64,000 nucleotides of DNA from Tetracentron sinense (GCA_015143295.1 CM026557.1:38015965-38079964), one strand, 5' to 3'. Positions 32,690 to 44,190 are shown, numbered from the stretch's first letter. Notes: a model not told the origin generated them from the letters alone. Translations and numbers: made by a program.

Positions 32690-32945
32690 TTTAATAATTA
32701 GGGTTAGTAACTGGTGAGTGAAAGTAAATCCACTAGGTAGTCCATATACCACTTCTAGGCTAACATAAACAAATAAATATGTGTCAAAAAAGGATTTTAA
32801 GAAAGTTGAGAAGATATGTGTGACATTTTTATTGGTTTACTTCTACTTGTCATATTGCTGGAAAAGCTTTCCTTTGAAGGATTTGATCTCACGACCACCC
32901 TCAAGAGAAGATCACTCCTCGTTATCTGAGCTAGAGGGATTAAGT
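32690..32945 (-). mobile_element. tRNA-derived SINE, second family
   Basis: Read on the minus strand from about 32942: A box TAGCTCAGATAACG, then GTGGTCGTGAGATCAAATCC containing the B box GATCAAATCC, then AAGCTTTTCCAGC, TGACAAGTAG and, at the 3' end, TTCACTCACCAGTTACTAAC. The copy at 16400-16530 shares body and tail but lacks a 140-bp stretch present here (about 32725-32845), so one copy has an insertion or the other a deletion. Confidence 0.65.
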
Positions 32946-33004
32946 GTCATAATTGGTTATTTCACATAATATCTTGGTTCACTGATGTTTCAGTAGTGCT
33001 AATC

Positions 33005-33892
33005 TAGGGCTGTAAAGGGCAATGCCTAGGTCTCCTACAAGGATCAATTCTTAGCTTGACCCTAGCCCTCGAAGGCCTTGAACTAGCTAGGCTCAAGGCC
33101 TACCCTCAATGTTCTAGGCTAGGTCGGGCAAGGATAGGGCCTAAAAGAAGAATTAACCACCCGATTCCAACTTGAATCAACCATCATCCTTTTATTCAGT
33201 CTTGGGACGGGTGATGCAACACAAAGAGTAGCATGATAGATTATTATTTTTATTTTTTTAGTCGATGGCAGAGTCTAATATTCTACTTAAGTTTAAAATA
33301 GTATAATATACCATAAATTATCTTGTATTGCTTATTATTTTATAATGTAATTATATGTAATATACTCTATATTTTGTTATGTGTTTTAGCAATTTGTTTT
33401 TTCTTTTTATATATTCATTTTTGATTCAGTACTAGCATAAGGTATAGATATGTACGGTATATATTTTATTAAAGTATTAGCATAAGACATAGTACTAATT
33501 TTGACATAGTGATAACATAAGGCATTTTAAAATAATACTCACATAGGACATAGTACTAGTATTTACTTAATTTTAGATCAGTACTAACATAAAGACATTT
33601 TGATACAATACCATCATAAGGCATAGTGTTAAAGTGCTATTATGTAAAGTATGTATAATTAATATATGTATAGTATAGATCCTATATAATATTATACATG
33701 AATATAATGATGTAGTAAAGCATGTGGAGGGCCGGGGCAATAAGGCCCTAAACTCACCCTCAAGTTAGAAGATTTTAGAAAATTCAGCCCTACTTAGCCC
33801 ACAAGCCCTGTAAAAGAATAAAAGTCCTCAAATTTGTGAGATTAAGATGGTCGGGCCAGGTACAATAATGAATGACGAAATTGTCACCCTTA
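33005..33892. mobile_element. hAT-like non-autonomous element, about 888 bp
   Basis: Ends TAGGGCTGTAAAGGGC and, reverse-complemented, TAAGGGTGACAA. The flanks TGCTAATC (32997-33004) and GGCTTATC (33893-33900) agree at six of eight bases. The interior is AT-rich with several short CATAAGGCATAGT phrases. Confidence 0.5.
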
Positions 33893-33900
33893 GGCTTATC

Positions 33901-34566
33901 GCGTTAACCATTAATCGCCCCATAAGGAAATGGTCAATTGGTGAGGCTCAAACAAAAATGTTGTTTAACCATTCCCTTTATGGAGTGATTAATGGTTGAT
34001 GCTTAGAGCTAGCCTTCTCCATGATGTCTTTTCCGACATTAAAGATATTTGAGTGAATGTTGGAAATGAAAACATTTAAAGTAAAATTCAATAAGAAAAA
34101 TGTCATTTCTAAAGATTGGCAACCGATTTAGCCATTTGCTTTAAAGACTTAAAGGGTAAAATGTCATCAATTCTCTTAATAAATCTTTTAAATTTTTTTT
34201 AATCCTTGGGGTAGAGTCTTAAAGAAGTAAAAAATATATGATAGGGAGAAGTTGTAATTATGAGCATAGTTTTCAGGTTGATGCCATGTCCTGCAATTTT
34301 TCCCCATTGAGAGCGAGATTTTAATGGAACCACATGGAATTAACAACTGGCAGAAAAGTCCATACAGTAATGCATGAGCACGTGTTAGTCCTTTTTGCGA
34401 CATTGCTATACAAGATTTTTCATGATACTCTCCAACAGAATAATGATTCCCTAAATAATCTTATAAGGAGGTTTAAGATTGGTTGGTATGTCGTCACAAC
34501 AGTAACTTCTTATTCTCTCCTTCACTTTCTTTTTTGTATCCCCTTTCGACTCAAAAGCAGTATGGT
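33901..34566. other. Intergenic, no gene seen
   Basis: An imperfect inverted pair at 33903-33925 (CATTAATCGCCCCATAAGGAA) and 33972-33993 (TTCCCTTTATGGAGTGATTAATG) forms a short hairpin. Overlapping short frames at 34334-34683 lack conserved content. Confidence 0.4.
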
Positions 34567-34617
34567 GTGGGCAGTGAAATTTCACCGCCCACAAGGCAGG
34601 TGTATGGTACACCTGCC
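34567..34617. repeat. Two adjacent hairpins
   Basis: 34567-34592 is a 13-bp inverted repeat with no loop and one mismatch (GTGGGCAGTGAAA / TTTCACCGCCCAC). Two bases later, 34595-34617 is a perfect 10-bp inverted repeat with a 3-base loop (GGCAGGTGTA TGG TACACCTGCC). Confidence 0.85.
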
Positions 34618-34699
34618 CCCACCAAATCACCACCCATAAAATGGGCGGTTGGGCTTCGCGCATACCAAAGGCATGCGTGCTAGATGGCTAACCGCTAAC

Positions 34700-35640
34700 C
34701 CGCCAAGCATTTAATGTTGGCAGGGTAATAATGCCCCACGGATACCCCTTTGTATCAATCCTTAAGGGACTGACACGTGGTTAGGGTTTTCCCTTGCGGA
34801 CAGACCCCCTCTTAAGCTCTGCGGACATACTCTATGAGTCCATCCTCAGGCTAGTCAATTACTAGCCCAGTCCATGACCATAAATGGCTAAAGGCTCAAC
34901 CTAGACCAAGGGTTGGACCCATGGTCCCACCCTGTTTTGGTCCGCGGACTGACTAAGGTCAGACCCTGGTCCACAACCCAAATAAGCTTTCGACCTGACT
35001 GAGGCCGCGAGTAAGACCCATGATCTCTCCCTTTCTTGGAAGATAAGACTCTTCCCTCTTTTAAAGGGAAGCTTTATCCTCCCAGGTTCCCCAACAAAGG
35101 GTAATTAATTTGGAGTCCTTAAAGAAAAAGAACTCTCATTCATACCAAGTTTTCCCAAGATAAGGGAAACCAACTGTCAAATAACAGATGACTCTCTCTA
35201 AAAGGAGAGAACCTTTTTGACCTTCACAAAAGGACAAAGTCAAAGGGGAATCCAAAAAGGATTCTACAAAAGATATAAAAAGAGAGTTTCTCACAAGAAA
35301 CTCTCACCAAGTACGAAGATGAAGAAACACAGCAACAATCCGAGAGAATAGAGAGAAAAAAAGTTTTTTTTTTCTTTTGTAGGAAAACAGCTACCAAGGA
35401 GGAAGAAGAAGGATCTTCCATCAATGGAGACTATTAGGTGAATCCCCAATATGGTCACCTCTTTTTCTTTTTTCTATTTTCTTGACACAAAGACCTCTAT
35501 GAGGTATCCTGTAACGCCTACATGGGATCTGGGCAACCCCATTGAATAAATAAATATTTTATTCTTCTTTAATTCTTTTTCTTAATCAGAGGTTCTTCCC
35601 CAAATCGAAAAGTTAATTAACAATCTGGGTTTACTCAGAT
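34700..35640 (+). mobile_element. LTR-like region, possible solo LTR
   Basis: Has a TATA box (GATATAAAAAGAGAG, about 35272) followed by a leader-like purine-rich stretch, then AATAAATAAATATTTTATTC (about 35545) and TTAATCAGAGGTTCTT. The last two phrases also occur in the 3' LTR ending at 9286. No coding part adjoins. Boundaries and target-site duplication not found. Old. Confidence 0.4.
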
Positions 35641-36489
35641 TGGAATGATAGTCTCCCACATAAAATAATAAACTTTATACAATAATGGAGGTAATCTGAC
35701 CGTAAGGTTCAAGATGTCAACCATCAAAAGGCGCTTGAAATTTGCGTGTATAGTATGATCGTATACAAGTTTAGGTTCTCTCCATGGTCACCAAGGTATA
35801 CCATAATTTACCACATCAACGTTGTTAAACTCACAAATTTATAATTGCATTGTGATCAAATGTTGATGCTTCTAGATAACTAAAAAGGAGGTAAAGTCAT
35901 AGGACAATCTTATACAATTATGAGCATACAATCAATAGGTAGAGTGATCTCAATCTATAAGATACTACTCGTATGATCAATATTTGATGAAAAATGACAA
36001 CAATGATTTTATTCAAGGATGCATAACTAATATATAAAGCAATCAACATTGTTTCACAATTTGTCTGATCAAATACTCTCTAACATCTTATATAAGTGGT
36101 TCGATGACCCCAAGGCTAGGATAATCAGGTGTTGTAGTTGGAAGATCATCAGTAATCTCCTTCAATGAATCTTCGATGTTATGCCCAAATTGAAGGAAAA
36201 GTAATATTGGTTATGTAAGGGATAAAGGGTGCAAGTTGGATTGGTTTGGGCTAAGCCCAACCCGATCCATGGATGGGTTTGGGCTAAGCATTTTAGATTT
36301 TGCATGGGTTGGGCTTCCTTGTGTTATAAAATTTCAACCTAAACTGATGTAGGGTTGGCCTTGGGTTATTGCCCCAACCCAACTCAACCCGTCCCCCCCA
36401 CCACACACACACACAACTACATACACATATATAAGAATGCTATTGTTCACTAAGACTAGTGAATTTGGTAACGTGTAATTACTAATCTT
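35641..36489. other. Intergenic, no gene seen
   Basis: AT-rich, with a GGGTT/AACCC-rich hAT-family fragment at about 36230-36395. Confidence 0.45.
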
Positions 36490-39230
36490 TTTTATCCTTT
36501 TTTTATTTTATAATTAAAAACCACTCAGAAGGAATGGGGGGTGTGGCAAACCCCTACCAGTTTATTAATAAATAAAAATATGGAGGGGGACATAAAACCT
36601 TACCCCTAAAATATGAGAAAAAAGAAAAAGAAACAATAATGGGGGGACATAAAACCTTACCCCTACACACAATATTAAAATAAAACTGAGGAGGGGACAT
36701 AAAACCTTACCCCTATACAACCAACCCAACAAACTAAACCTTTACCTTTCTAAAATTCCCAATACCTCTTTTATCCAGCGAAAGCAAAGATTTAATTTTT
36801 TCTGGAATATCCCTATAAGAAAGCACACAATTAGAAGTCATCATATCACATCCAAAATTAGCTAATCCATTAGCCACATAATTTGCTTCTCGGTAGACAT
36901 GCTTTAAAGAGAAGCTATCTCTGAAAAGATTTTTAATCTTCTTATCCCAATACCAATTTTTCCAAGAATAAGAAATTTGCCCATTCCACCTCTCGACCAG
37001 AATTTTGGAATCGGTTTCAATGTCTAAATTAAAAATAACCAGGGACTTACACAAATTCAAACCATCCGGAAGAGCCCAGGCTTCAGCAGAGTTATTGCTA
37101 TCAATGCCATAGAAAGAATAAAAGCAAGCAACAAAATTGCCATTATGATCTCTAATAACCCCTCCTCCACTGGAGATGCCAGGATTCCCCCTTGAAGCAC
37201 CGTAAATATTTAACTTCATTCTTTCCCTGGGAGGATAAATCCACTTAACAAATAACAAGCGAGAAGGAAAGGGAATAGATTGCCTGATGCCAAAAATAGG
37301 AGACAAGTCCAAATTTTCCTGAGGATAATAAGATGCAATGTTCAAAATCCTCCTCTTGATGCTACCCAATAAAGAAGTAATAGTTTGACTTTTAGAGTTG
37401 TATTTTCTACTACACCTCTCGATCCAAATTTCCCAGACAATCAAAGACGGAACAAGATAAAGAAGATCATTTTTTCTGTGTGAGGCCGCTCTGTACCATC
37501 TTTTAAGACTGCATTTAATATTATCTTGAGAATGAAATGGAATATAACAACAAGCCGAAAAAAATCTCCATAAAGGAATGGCAATTTCACTACAACTTAG
37601 CAGATGAGATATATTTTCCATTCCATATTTTTTGCAGCAACAACATTTACTCACCATAGGAATACCCAAACTTTGAATAGCTAAATCAGTTGGGATAGCA
37701 TTATGAAATATTTTCCAGCAGAAAACCTGAATTTTACGAGGAATAATGTGATTCCAAACAGCAAAAGCCCAATGCTGGTTTTGATTTTTAAGCCTTAAAC
37801 AATTCCAGGCCGAATTAACAAAGAAAGATCCAGAACTCGACATTTTCCATATAAAAACATCTTAATCTTCAGAAGTAAAATAACCTTTAGCTTTAATATT
37901 CTCAATAATGTTAGTAGGAAGAAATTGACTCACCTGGGTAAAATCCCAATCACCATCTGAATTAAGAATATCACTAATTTTTGGGTTATTTGGTGGAGGA
38001 GCAAGAGCCAAATAAATAAGAGCTTGATCATCACACCACCTATCAAACCAGAAATTTACCTTAGATCCACTTCCAATAAGAACTGCAGAATTTGAGAGCA
38101 TGAACTGAAAGACCTCACAAATAGCTAGCCAAAGTTTTGAGGACCCCCTAATAGGGATAGCATTCCATACGTGATCCACTCTATATTTAGCTTGAAAAAA
38201 CCGGGACCATAGACTATCAGAACAGTAAATTTTCCAGGCATGTTTAATTCGAAAAGCAGTATTGAATTCAGCCATTTTACGAATGCTTAGACCCCCCTCT
38301 GAACAGGGCAAAGAACATTTCTCCCAACTCACCCAGTGACGCCTTTTAGAAGTATCTGAATCATTCCTGAAGAAATTAGCCATAGCTCTATTAATCGATT
38401 TACCAATGCTAGCAGGAATATGTACTCCAGCTAAAGTGTAAGCAGGAATGGAAGAAAGGACATGCTTTATTAAGATCAAACGGCCTCCTACAGAAAGAAG
38501 CTTGCCAGCCCATCCTGATATACGTTTCTGAATTTTCTCCATCAAAGGTAAAAAATATGACTTTTCTGACGACCTTTGATTAAAGGAATACCAAGATATA
38601 TAAGGGGAAATTTTTTGAATTTAAACCCAATGTAGAGATATTCATTTTTCTAGAGCTGACAAGATTTTCAGAACCATACAATGAAGTTTGCCTTTTATTG
38701 ATTTTCTGGCCAGAAGATTTTTCATACAACTTCAAAAATTCGAAAATATTCTTTATGGTTCTAGAAGTACCGTTGCGAAATATCAAAGTGTCATCAGCAA
38801 AAAAAAAATGAGATACCAGGAAACCATTTCTCCCCACATTATAAGAGGATGAGTGAGAAGCCAAAACTTTTTTTAAACCTCTACTAAGAACTTCTTTAGC
38901 TATTATTAAAAGAGCAGGACAGGAAAAAGGGGATTACCTTGTCATAAGCCTCTCAAACTCTGGAAAAAACCATGCAAGCACCCATTGATGATGATAGAAA
39001 AACTTTGATTCTGAATGCAACCCCGAATTAGACTTATAAATTCTTCACATAACCCAAATTTCTTCAAAACAACAAAAATAAAAGGCCACTCCATTCGGTC
39101 ATAAGCCTTTTCCATGTCAAGCTTTATAATTAAGTTACCACCAAAGGCTTTTCTATCAATATCTTTGACAATTTCTTGAGCAATCGTGATATTCTTTTTT
39201 ATCCTTATGTATTGAATATCTTTCTATTAA
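36490..39230 (-). mobile_element. L1-type LINE, 5'-truncated, reverse transcriptase to 3'UTR
   Basis: Minus-strand ORF2 remnant in order. Reverse transcriptase covers 39200-38580 (KLDMEKAYDRMEWPFIFVVL near 39125, FFFADDTLIF near 38810). The thumb/linker covers 38545-37862 (MMEKIQKRISGWAGKLLSVG, then FWFDRWCDD). The zinc-finger-like zf-RVT and RNase H are in 37843-36734 (PRKIQVFCWKIF, CCCCKKYGMENISHLLSC, then GASRGNPG, NSAEAWAL, ETDSKILVE and YREANYVANGLANF). The first RNase H Asp is replaced by Tyr (NIYGAS), and reading frame changes near 37850 and 38560 and stops upstream of 38870 make it a dead copy. The endonuclease domain is absent. The 3'UTR carries three 23-nt repeats. The 5' break abuts the repeat at 39231. 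Confidence 0.9.
36586..36715 (-). repeat. Three short repeats in the LINE 3'UTR
   Basis: The phrase GGGGACATAAAACCTTACCCC (in part) occurs at about 36586-36608, 36642-36665 and 36691-36715, separated by 26-33 bp of unrelated AT-rich sequence, just downstream of the LINE stop codon. Confidence 0.85.
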
Positions 39231-39827
39231 ACATAGAGTTGTCAATGGGCTGGGCTAGGGTCTATCCAGGCCCAACTCTCACTTGTATGGGTTCAGCCCA
39301 AGCCCTCGCAGGGCCTGAACTGGCTAAGCTCATGCCCTACCCTCAAGGTCAAGGTTTGGGTTTGGACCAGGCTTGGGGTTAAAAAGAAGATGAAGATATT
39401 TTTTTTGGTTATGATATTTAACAAAAAATAATTCTAAACCACCATCAGTTGACGAGTGACGACAAAAACAAGAGAGTAATAGAGAGAATGAAAATAAGAT
39501 TGACTAGATAATTAGACTTAGAAGTCTCTTGATGGTGGGTGATCTTTAAGCAGGGAATATAGTAGTAAAAATACTACCATACCCCCAATAATTAATGTGC
39601 TAAAGAAGGTTATATAGGTCATTATAAGTTAAAAACTTTATATAAATATATATATATTGTGAAGACCTGAGTAGGGCTCTAGGATGTTATCCAATCCCAA
39701 CAATCAAGTCAAAGGGCCTAGATTTTTTGGGCCCACCTGAGCCTACGGTCTTTATATATAGAAAAAGTCCTCAATTTTGCGGGCTTTTGAGGATGGACTA
39801 GGCCAGGTATCCTCACATGAGGGAAAT
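39231..39827. mobile_element. hAT-like GGGC-rich element next to the LINE 5' break
   Basis: Starts TAGAGTTGTCAATGGGCTGG. The right part (GGGCTTTTGAGGATGGACTA) resembles the right part of the 33005 element. The flanks ATTAAACA (before 39231) and ATTTAACA (39828-39835) agree at seven of eight bases, but the right end itself does not mirror the left, so the boundary is uncertain. Confidence 0.4.
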
Positions 39828-39914
39828 ATTTAACACTAATTAAATATAAGAGTACTTTGAATTTTTATAAAGGATAATTCATTAAAAATAAAAAGACAAA
39901 AAGTACTTGAGAAT

Positions 39915-40310
39915 ACAAACTAGGTGGCGCTCAATAAAAGTTTTAGTAAGCTCCTGTAGAAAGACAACACGTGTCAAGTTGTTTAAGAATCTAACTATTA
40001 GATGTCAAGGTGGATGGATCCCTTGAGTAACACGTAGTAAAAAAATGTCCAATCAAACGTTTTAAATTGTCCGATTATACTCTAGTTTATCAGCATTAAC
40101 CCCCTATATTTCACTAGATCCAACCTAGGCTATTGGAATTCTTGATTTTTTTTCCTTTAATCGAATGATTTAGAAACGTTAGATTGGCTTAATGTTTTGC
40201 ACGTGTCTCCCAAGAGGCACACCTTAACATCCAACATTCCCAAACAACCTACCGTTGTGTTTTTAGGGGGAGCTCACTACATGGTCTAGTGAAAGCCTAA
40301 CGTCGCCCTA
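39915..40310. mobile_element. MITE related to 13850-14065
   Basis: The left end TAGGTGGCGCTCAATAAAAG with TTTTAGTAAGCTCC is mirrored by the right end (reverse complement TAGGGCGACGTTAGGC and TAGTGAGCTCCCC). Shares internal phrases with the 13850 copy. Confidence 0.45.
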
Positions 40311-40722
40311 TATATATATAGAGAGAGAGAGAGAAGAGTGACAAGACATCCCACATAACTATAAGCTATAACTAGTAGAGACAGCCCACATAACTATAAG
40401 CGATGCACGGGTGTGAATAAAAAAAAAATCTTTAAACTCTCTATCCTTCTTATCACAGTCCCCTAAAATCTCTCTACATTCTCTATCTATCCTTCTTAGA
40501 AAATCTTCAACGTGAAGCCAAATGAATGAATAAGTCAGAGCTAAAATATAGCTTTGATGGCAAAAGTACAGTCTCCAATGCATAAGTAAAACCAATGGGA
40601 AAAATGGCTTCCGCCATTTCTCACACCATATTTGGCATGAGAAATGGCTTTTGCCATAATTCCATTTGCCTGTTGACCAATTGACTTTTGGTTTTTGTTT
40701 TACACTTTTGTCACCAACAGCT
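40311..40722. other. Intergenic, no gene seen
   Basis: A (TA)(GA) microsatellite at 40306-40334, then no supported feature. TTGGTGAC at about 40700 (minus strand), just past the LTR end, resembles the start of a Tat/Ogre primer-binding site but only over eight bases. Confidence 0.4.
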
Positions 40723-42089
40723 ATTGTGAGCGTGGGTTTCAGGAAACCCTAAATTATCTCACGGGGAGTATTTAGAGTCACCACCTATTCATTCAGAAGG
40801 GATAAGTCACAGGGATTTGAATAAGGTCTTGGTATGCGATTTGAGATTAGGGGAAGAGGTTCGGTTAAGTCCGGGGAAAGGGGTTAGGCACCCTGGCACT
40901 TTCACTTTTCAGTGATTTCCTACTCGCTAGGGTTAAGCCAAATTAAGCTCAATTTTAATCAAATGTCTAAATGTTTAAGATAATGCTAATCTAAGAAAGA
41001 AAAGCTAAGCTAGGGTCGAATCCGGGTTGGGTTGCCTACGTACTCACATTGGGGTAAGATCAGACCGAGCATAGTTCTGGCACATGAGCCTGTGCCAAGC
41101 CTAGGGGGTGTGTGTGTGCACCAAGGGTGGCTAATGGGCCTAGTCCGGTAAACTAGGATTTTGGTTGATCGAGTTGGTCAAGGTGTATGGTTTGGGTCCG
41201 GTAGGCATAGGGTAAATCCGGTAGACTAGGGTTGGGCCCGGTAGGCCAAGAGGGAAGCCCAATAGGCAAAGATAAAGTTTGACTATGGATAGGATTGCTA
41301 ATCGGGGTTAGGTCAAACTAACTATGGTTAGGGTTACTAACCACAGTTAATATTGGTATGGTCTGACCCGGTAGGCCTGAGTTTGGCCCAGTATGCCAAG
41401 GGGTGAGGCCTGATAGGCCAAGCCAAGGATGTCTTAACTCAGGATTAGGGTTGCTAACCGGGGTTAAAAGGTGATTAACCATGATTAGGGGTGCTAACCA
41501 TGGTAAAAAAGGTCCAACAACAATATTTTTAGCCTTTTCAAACTTTTTAGATGTTTTTGGGAATTTTTCAGATTTTTTCAAGTGGTTAAGGATCGCTTAA
41601 CCATGGTTAAGGGAGTTGGTTACCATGGTTAGAGTTGCTAATCATGATTAAATAGCTGAAAGAGACTGTTTTTGGGCTTCTCAGAATCTTTTAGAATTTT
41701 TGAGTAACTTTCTGATTTTTTCTGGTTAAGGGTCGCTTAACCATGGTTAAACATTAACCGAACATGGGTTTTAACCATGGTTAAGGATCCTAACCATAGT
41801 TAAATTGATCACAGAGGACTATTCTGGAATCCAAAGAATATTTATGATTTTTTAATCAATTTTCTAAAAAAAATTGAGTTTTGGGTTACTTAACCATGGT
41901 TAAATGTTAACCAGAGGTGGTTTTAATCATGGTTAAGGGTTCGATTTGGTAAAAATGGACTCGGTAACATAGAAGGGCCTAGACTGGCCTCCTACCCGGT
42001 CTGGGCCCTGTAAAAATGCTACAAATTACAAAAATACCCGAAATTTGGTCAGGAATATTAACCTTGGTTAGCATAGGTTTAACCGTAGT

Positions 42090-42660
42090 TAGGAGGGGAA
42101 CCAAGGGAAACCGAGACCATTAGGAGGTAGCCTGAAGTCTAAGAAACACTCTGGGCCTTTGGTGGGCCCAAGGGGAGGTCTAGTGTAGGCTACACAGAGG
42201 CTCGAAATCACCTTGGTAGTATGCACATAAAATAACAAATTTCGAAACAATTTCTAACCATGGTTTTTAACCATTGTTGGGAGTAATTTAACCGTTGTTA
42301 GGGGCTAACCCAAGGGGAATTAAAACCAGGGTTGGATATCCTGTAATCTAGAGAATACCCTAGGCCTTTGGTGGGCCCAGGGGGAGGTCGGGTGTGGGCC
42401 CCACAGAGGCCCAAAGGGGCTTTGCTTGGTTGTTTGGCATAAAATGACACTTTCAACAAAACCAACCTGATTTTTTAACCACGGTTGTCATCGATTTAAC
42501 CGTGGTTAGAGACTGACCCAGGAGGAACTGAGACCATGATTGGATAGCCTAAAGTCCATGGAACACCCTGAGCCTTTGGTGGGCCCAGGGGAGGTCAAGT
42601 ATGAGCCCCACAGAGGCCCAAATGGGCCTTGTTTACCAAATTCGCAAACTGTCAACCCCA
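42090..42660. repeat. 208-bp tandem repeat, about three copies, inside the LTR
   Basis: GCCTTTGGTGGGCCCA recurs at 42155, 42364 and 42572 (209 and 208 bp apart). Each unit also has AACCGTGGTTAG-like palindromes, a GGAACTGAGACCA-like phrase and GGAGGTC...CACAGAGGC. A weaker partial copy may precede at about 41960-42090. Confidence 0.85.
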
Positions 42661-43904
42661 CTTTTGGGTCAATTTAATCGTGGTTAAAGGGTGAGTTAAG
42701 GGCTGGGACGACCAAGGTGGATAGCCCCAAGTGAGGTGAGTCTAACCATGGTCCTAGTCTTGACCAGGGCCTAACCTAACCATGGTTAAAATGGTGTTAC
42801 AAGGGGTGACCCGAAAATGAGATTTTTCAAAAAAAAATTTGAAATTTTTTTTGGCTGAGGGTGTTTAACTATTGAGTATCCAGGGGGTCTCCTGATGGAT
42901 TGAGGACCCCCAGACCATGGGAGAGAGCTTCGTGCATGGTGCTGTGTTCGTGGCTATTGCCTCAAAAGGATACCCCCCATCTATGAAGAAGATCAAAAGG
43001 GGGGCCCTATCCTCAACTGTGCTGATGCAATAGTAAAAAAAAAAAAAAAGGAACAACATGGGACCCCTGGAATGGGACCAAGGGTCCCTTACAATGGTAA
43101 TAACAACAAATAAGAAAGTAGGGGAGGGGATGTATACCCTCGGCTACGGTGGTTGAGCTGCAGGTGGTGTTGTGGGTGAACCATGGGGGAGCTACAAAGG
43201 GGATCTGGAAATCCCTGGAAGGTCCTGAGATGGCCTAGGGGTGAGGTACAGGGGTCTGCACGAGTTTGGAGAGGAGCTTGGGTGGTGCACCCAAGTTCGA
43301 ATTGGGCTGCGACTGTTTTTATTTTATTTTTTGCAGAATTTTCTTGAACCCGTGGAGGTGGTGGTGACTGTGGCGAGTAAGGGGTGGCCTGAGGTAACTC
43401 CAGGGAGGCCTAAGGCTTAGCTAGGTGGAGCTCCAGAGGTTTAGGAGGGGCGTGGAAAGGTTGAACAATTTTTTTTCTGTCTAAATACCCCCTCAAAACC
43501 GTGGAGGTGGTGGTGGTTTATAGGAGAGGTGCAATGGTCTAGGTGCAATTTCGGAATTACCCTAGGTGTGGGGGACATAGGGGAGCAAGGCCAGGAGGCA
43601 GTAGAGGAGGCAGGGACTGCTAGTGGCCGGGAGCTGTACACAAGCTGGGGTTGAAGACGATGAATAGTGTATACTATTTTTTTTTTGTTCTTTTGGTTTT
43701 CCATTTTGGGCCCTAACATCCACATGTGTGGGTTAAAGTAAAAATGATTTTGCCATTTAGGAATTGGCTCCCACATTTGAATTTTTTGAAAAAGCAAGTG
43801 GGCCCCACTTGGGTTGGGCTTTGTGGGCCCTTGTTTTGGCCCAAAGATGGCCTATAGCCACATTTTTTATAATTTAGGCTTTGAAATGGGCCTTGAGCCC
43901 GTAG

Positions 43905-44190
43905 GGTCTTAGCCTAGGGTTGGACCTAGGGTTAGGTCTAGGGTTCATCTAGGGTTAGACCTAGGGTTTAGGCTTTTTTTAGTTGAAATAGGCCTTGAGC
44001 CCATAGGGTCTTTAGTCTAGGGTTTGCATTAGGGTTTAGGGTTAGGGCTAGGCCTAGGGTTAGGTCTAGGGTTTAGCTAGGGTTTGACTAGGGCTTAGGG
44101 CACTACCTAGAGTTAAACTAGGGTTTGGATTAGGGTCTACCTAGGGCTACTAGGATTTGGCTCATGGTCTACCTAGGGCTACTAGGGTTT
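43905..44190. repeat. Degenerate CTAGGGTTAGG / CTAGGGTTTAG repeats
   Basis: About twenty loosely spaced AGGGTT or AGGGCT phrases, resembling but not matching the plant telomere unit TTTAGGG in register. Within the LTR. Confidence 0.7.

Noticed and set aside
32860-32945. Possible minus-strand tRNA gene
   Set aside because: Same reason: boxes present, stems absent, followed by a body shared with another copy.
34713-35622. Exact solo-LTR boundaries TGTTGG...AACA
   Set aside because: No matching target-site duplication, so only an approximate LTR-like region is reported.
43905-44190. Interstitial telomere
   Set aside because: Units are irregular CTAGGGTTAGG variants, not TTTAGGG in register, and lie within an LTR.
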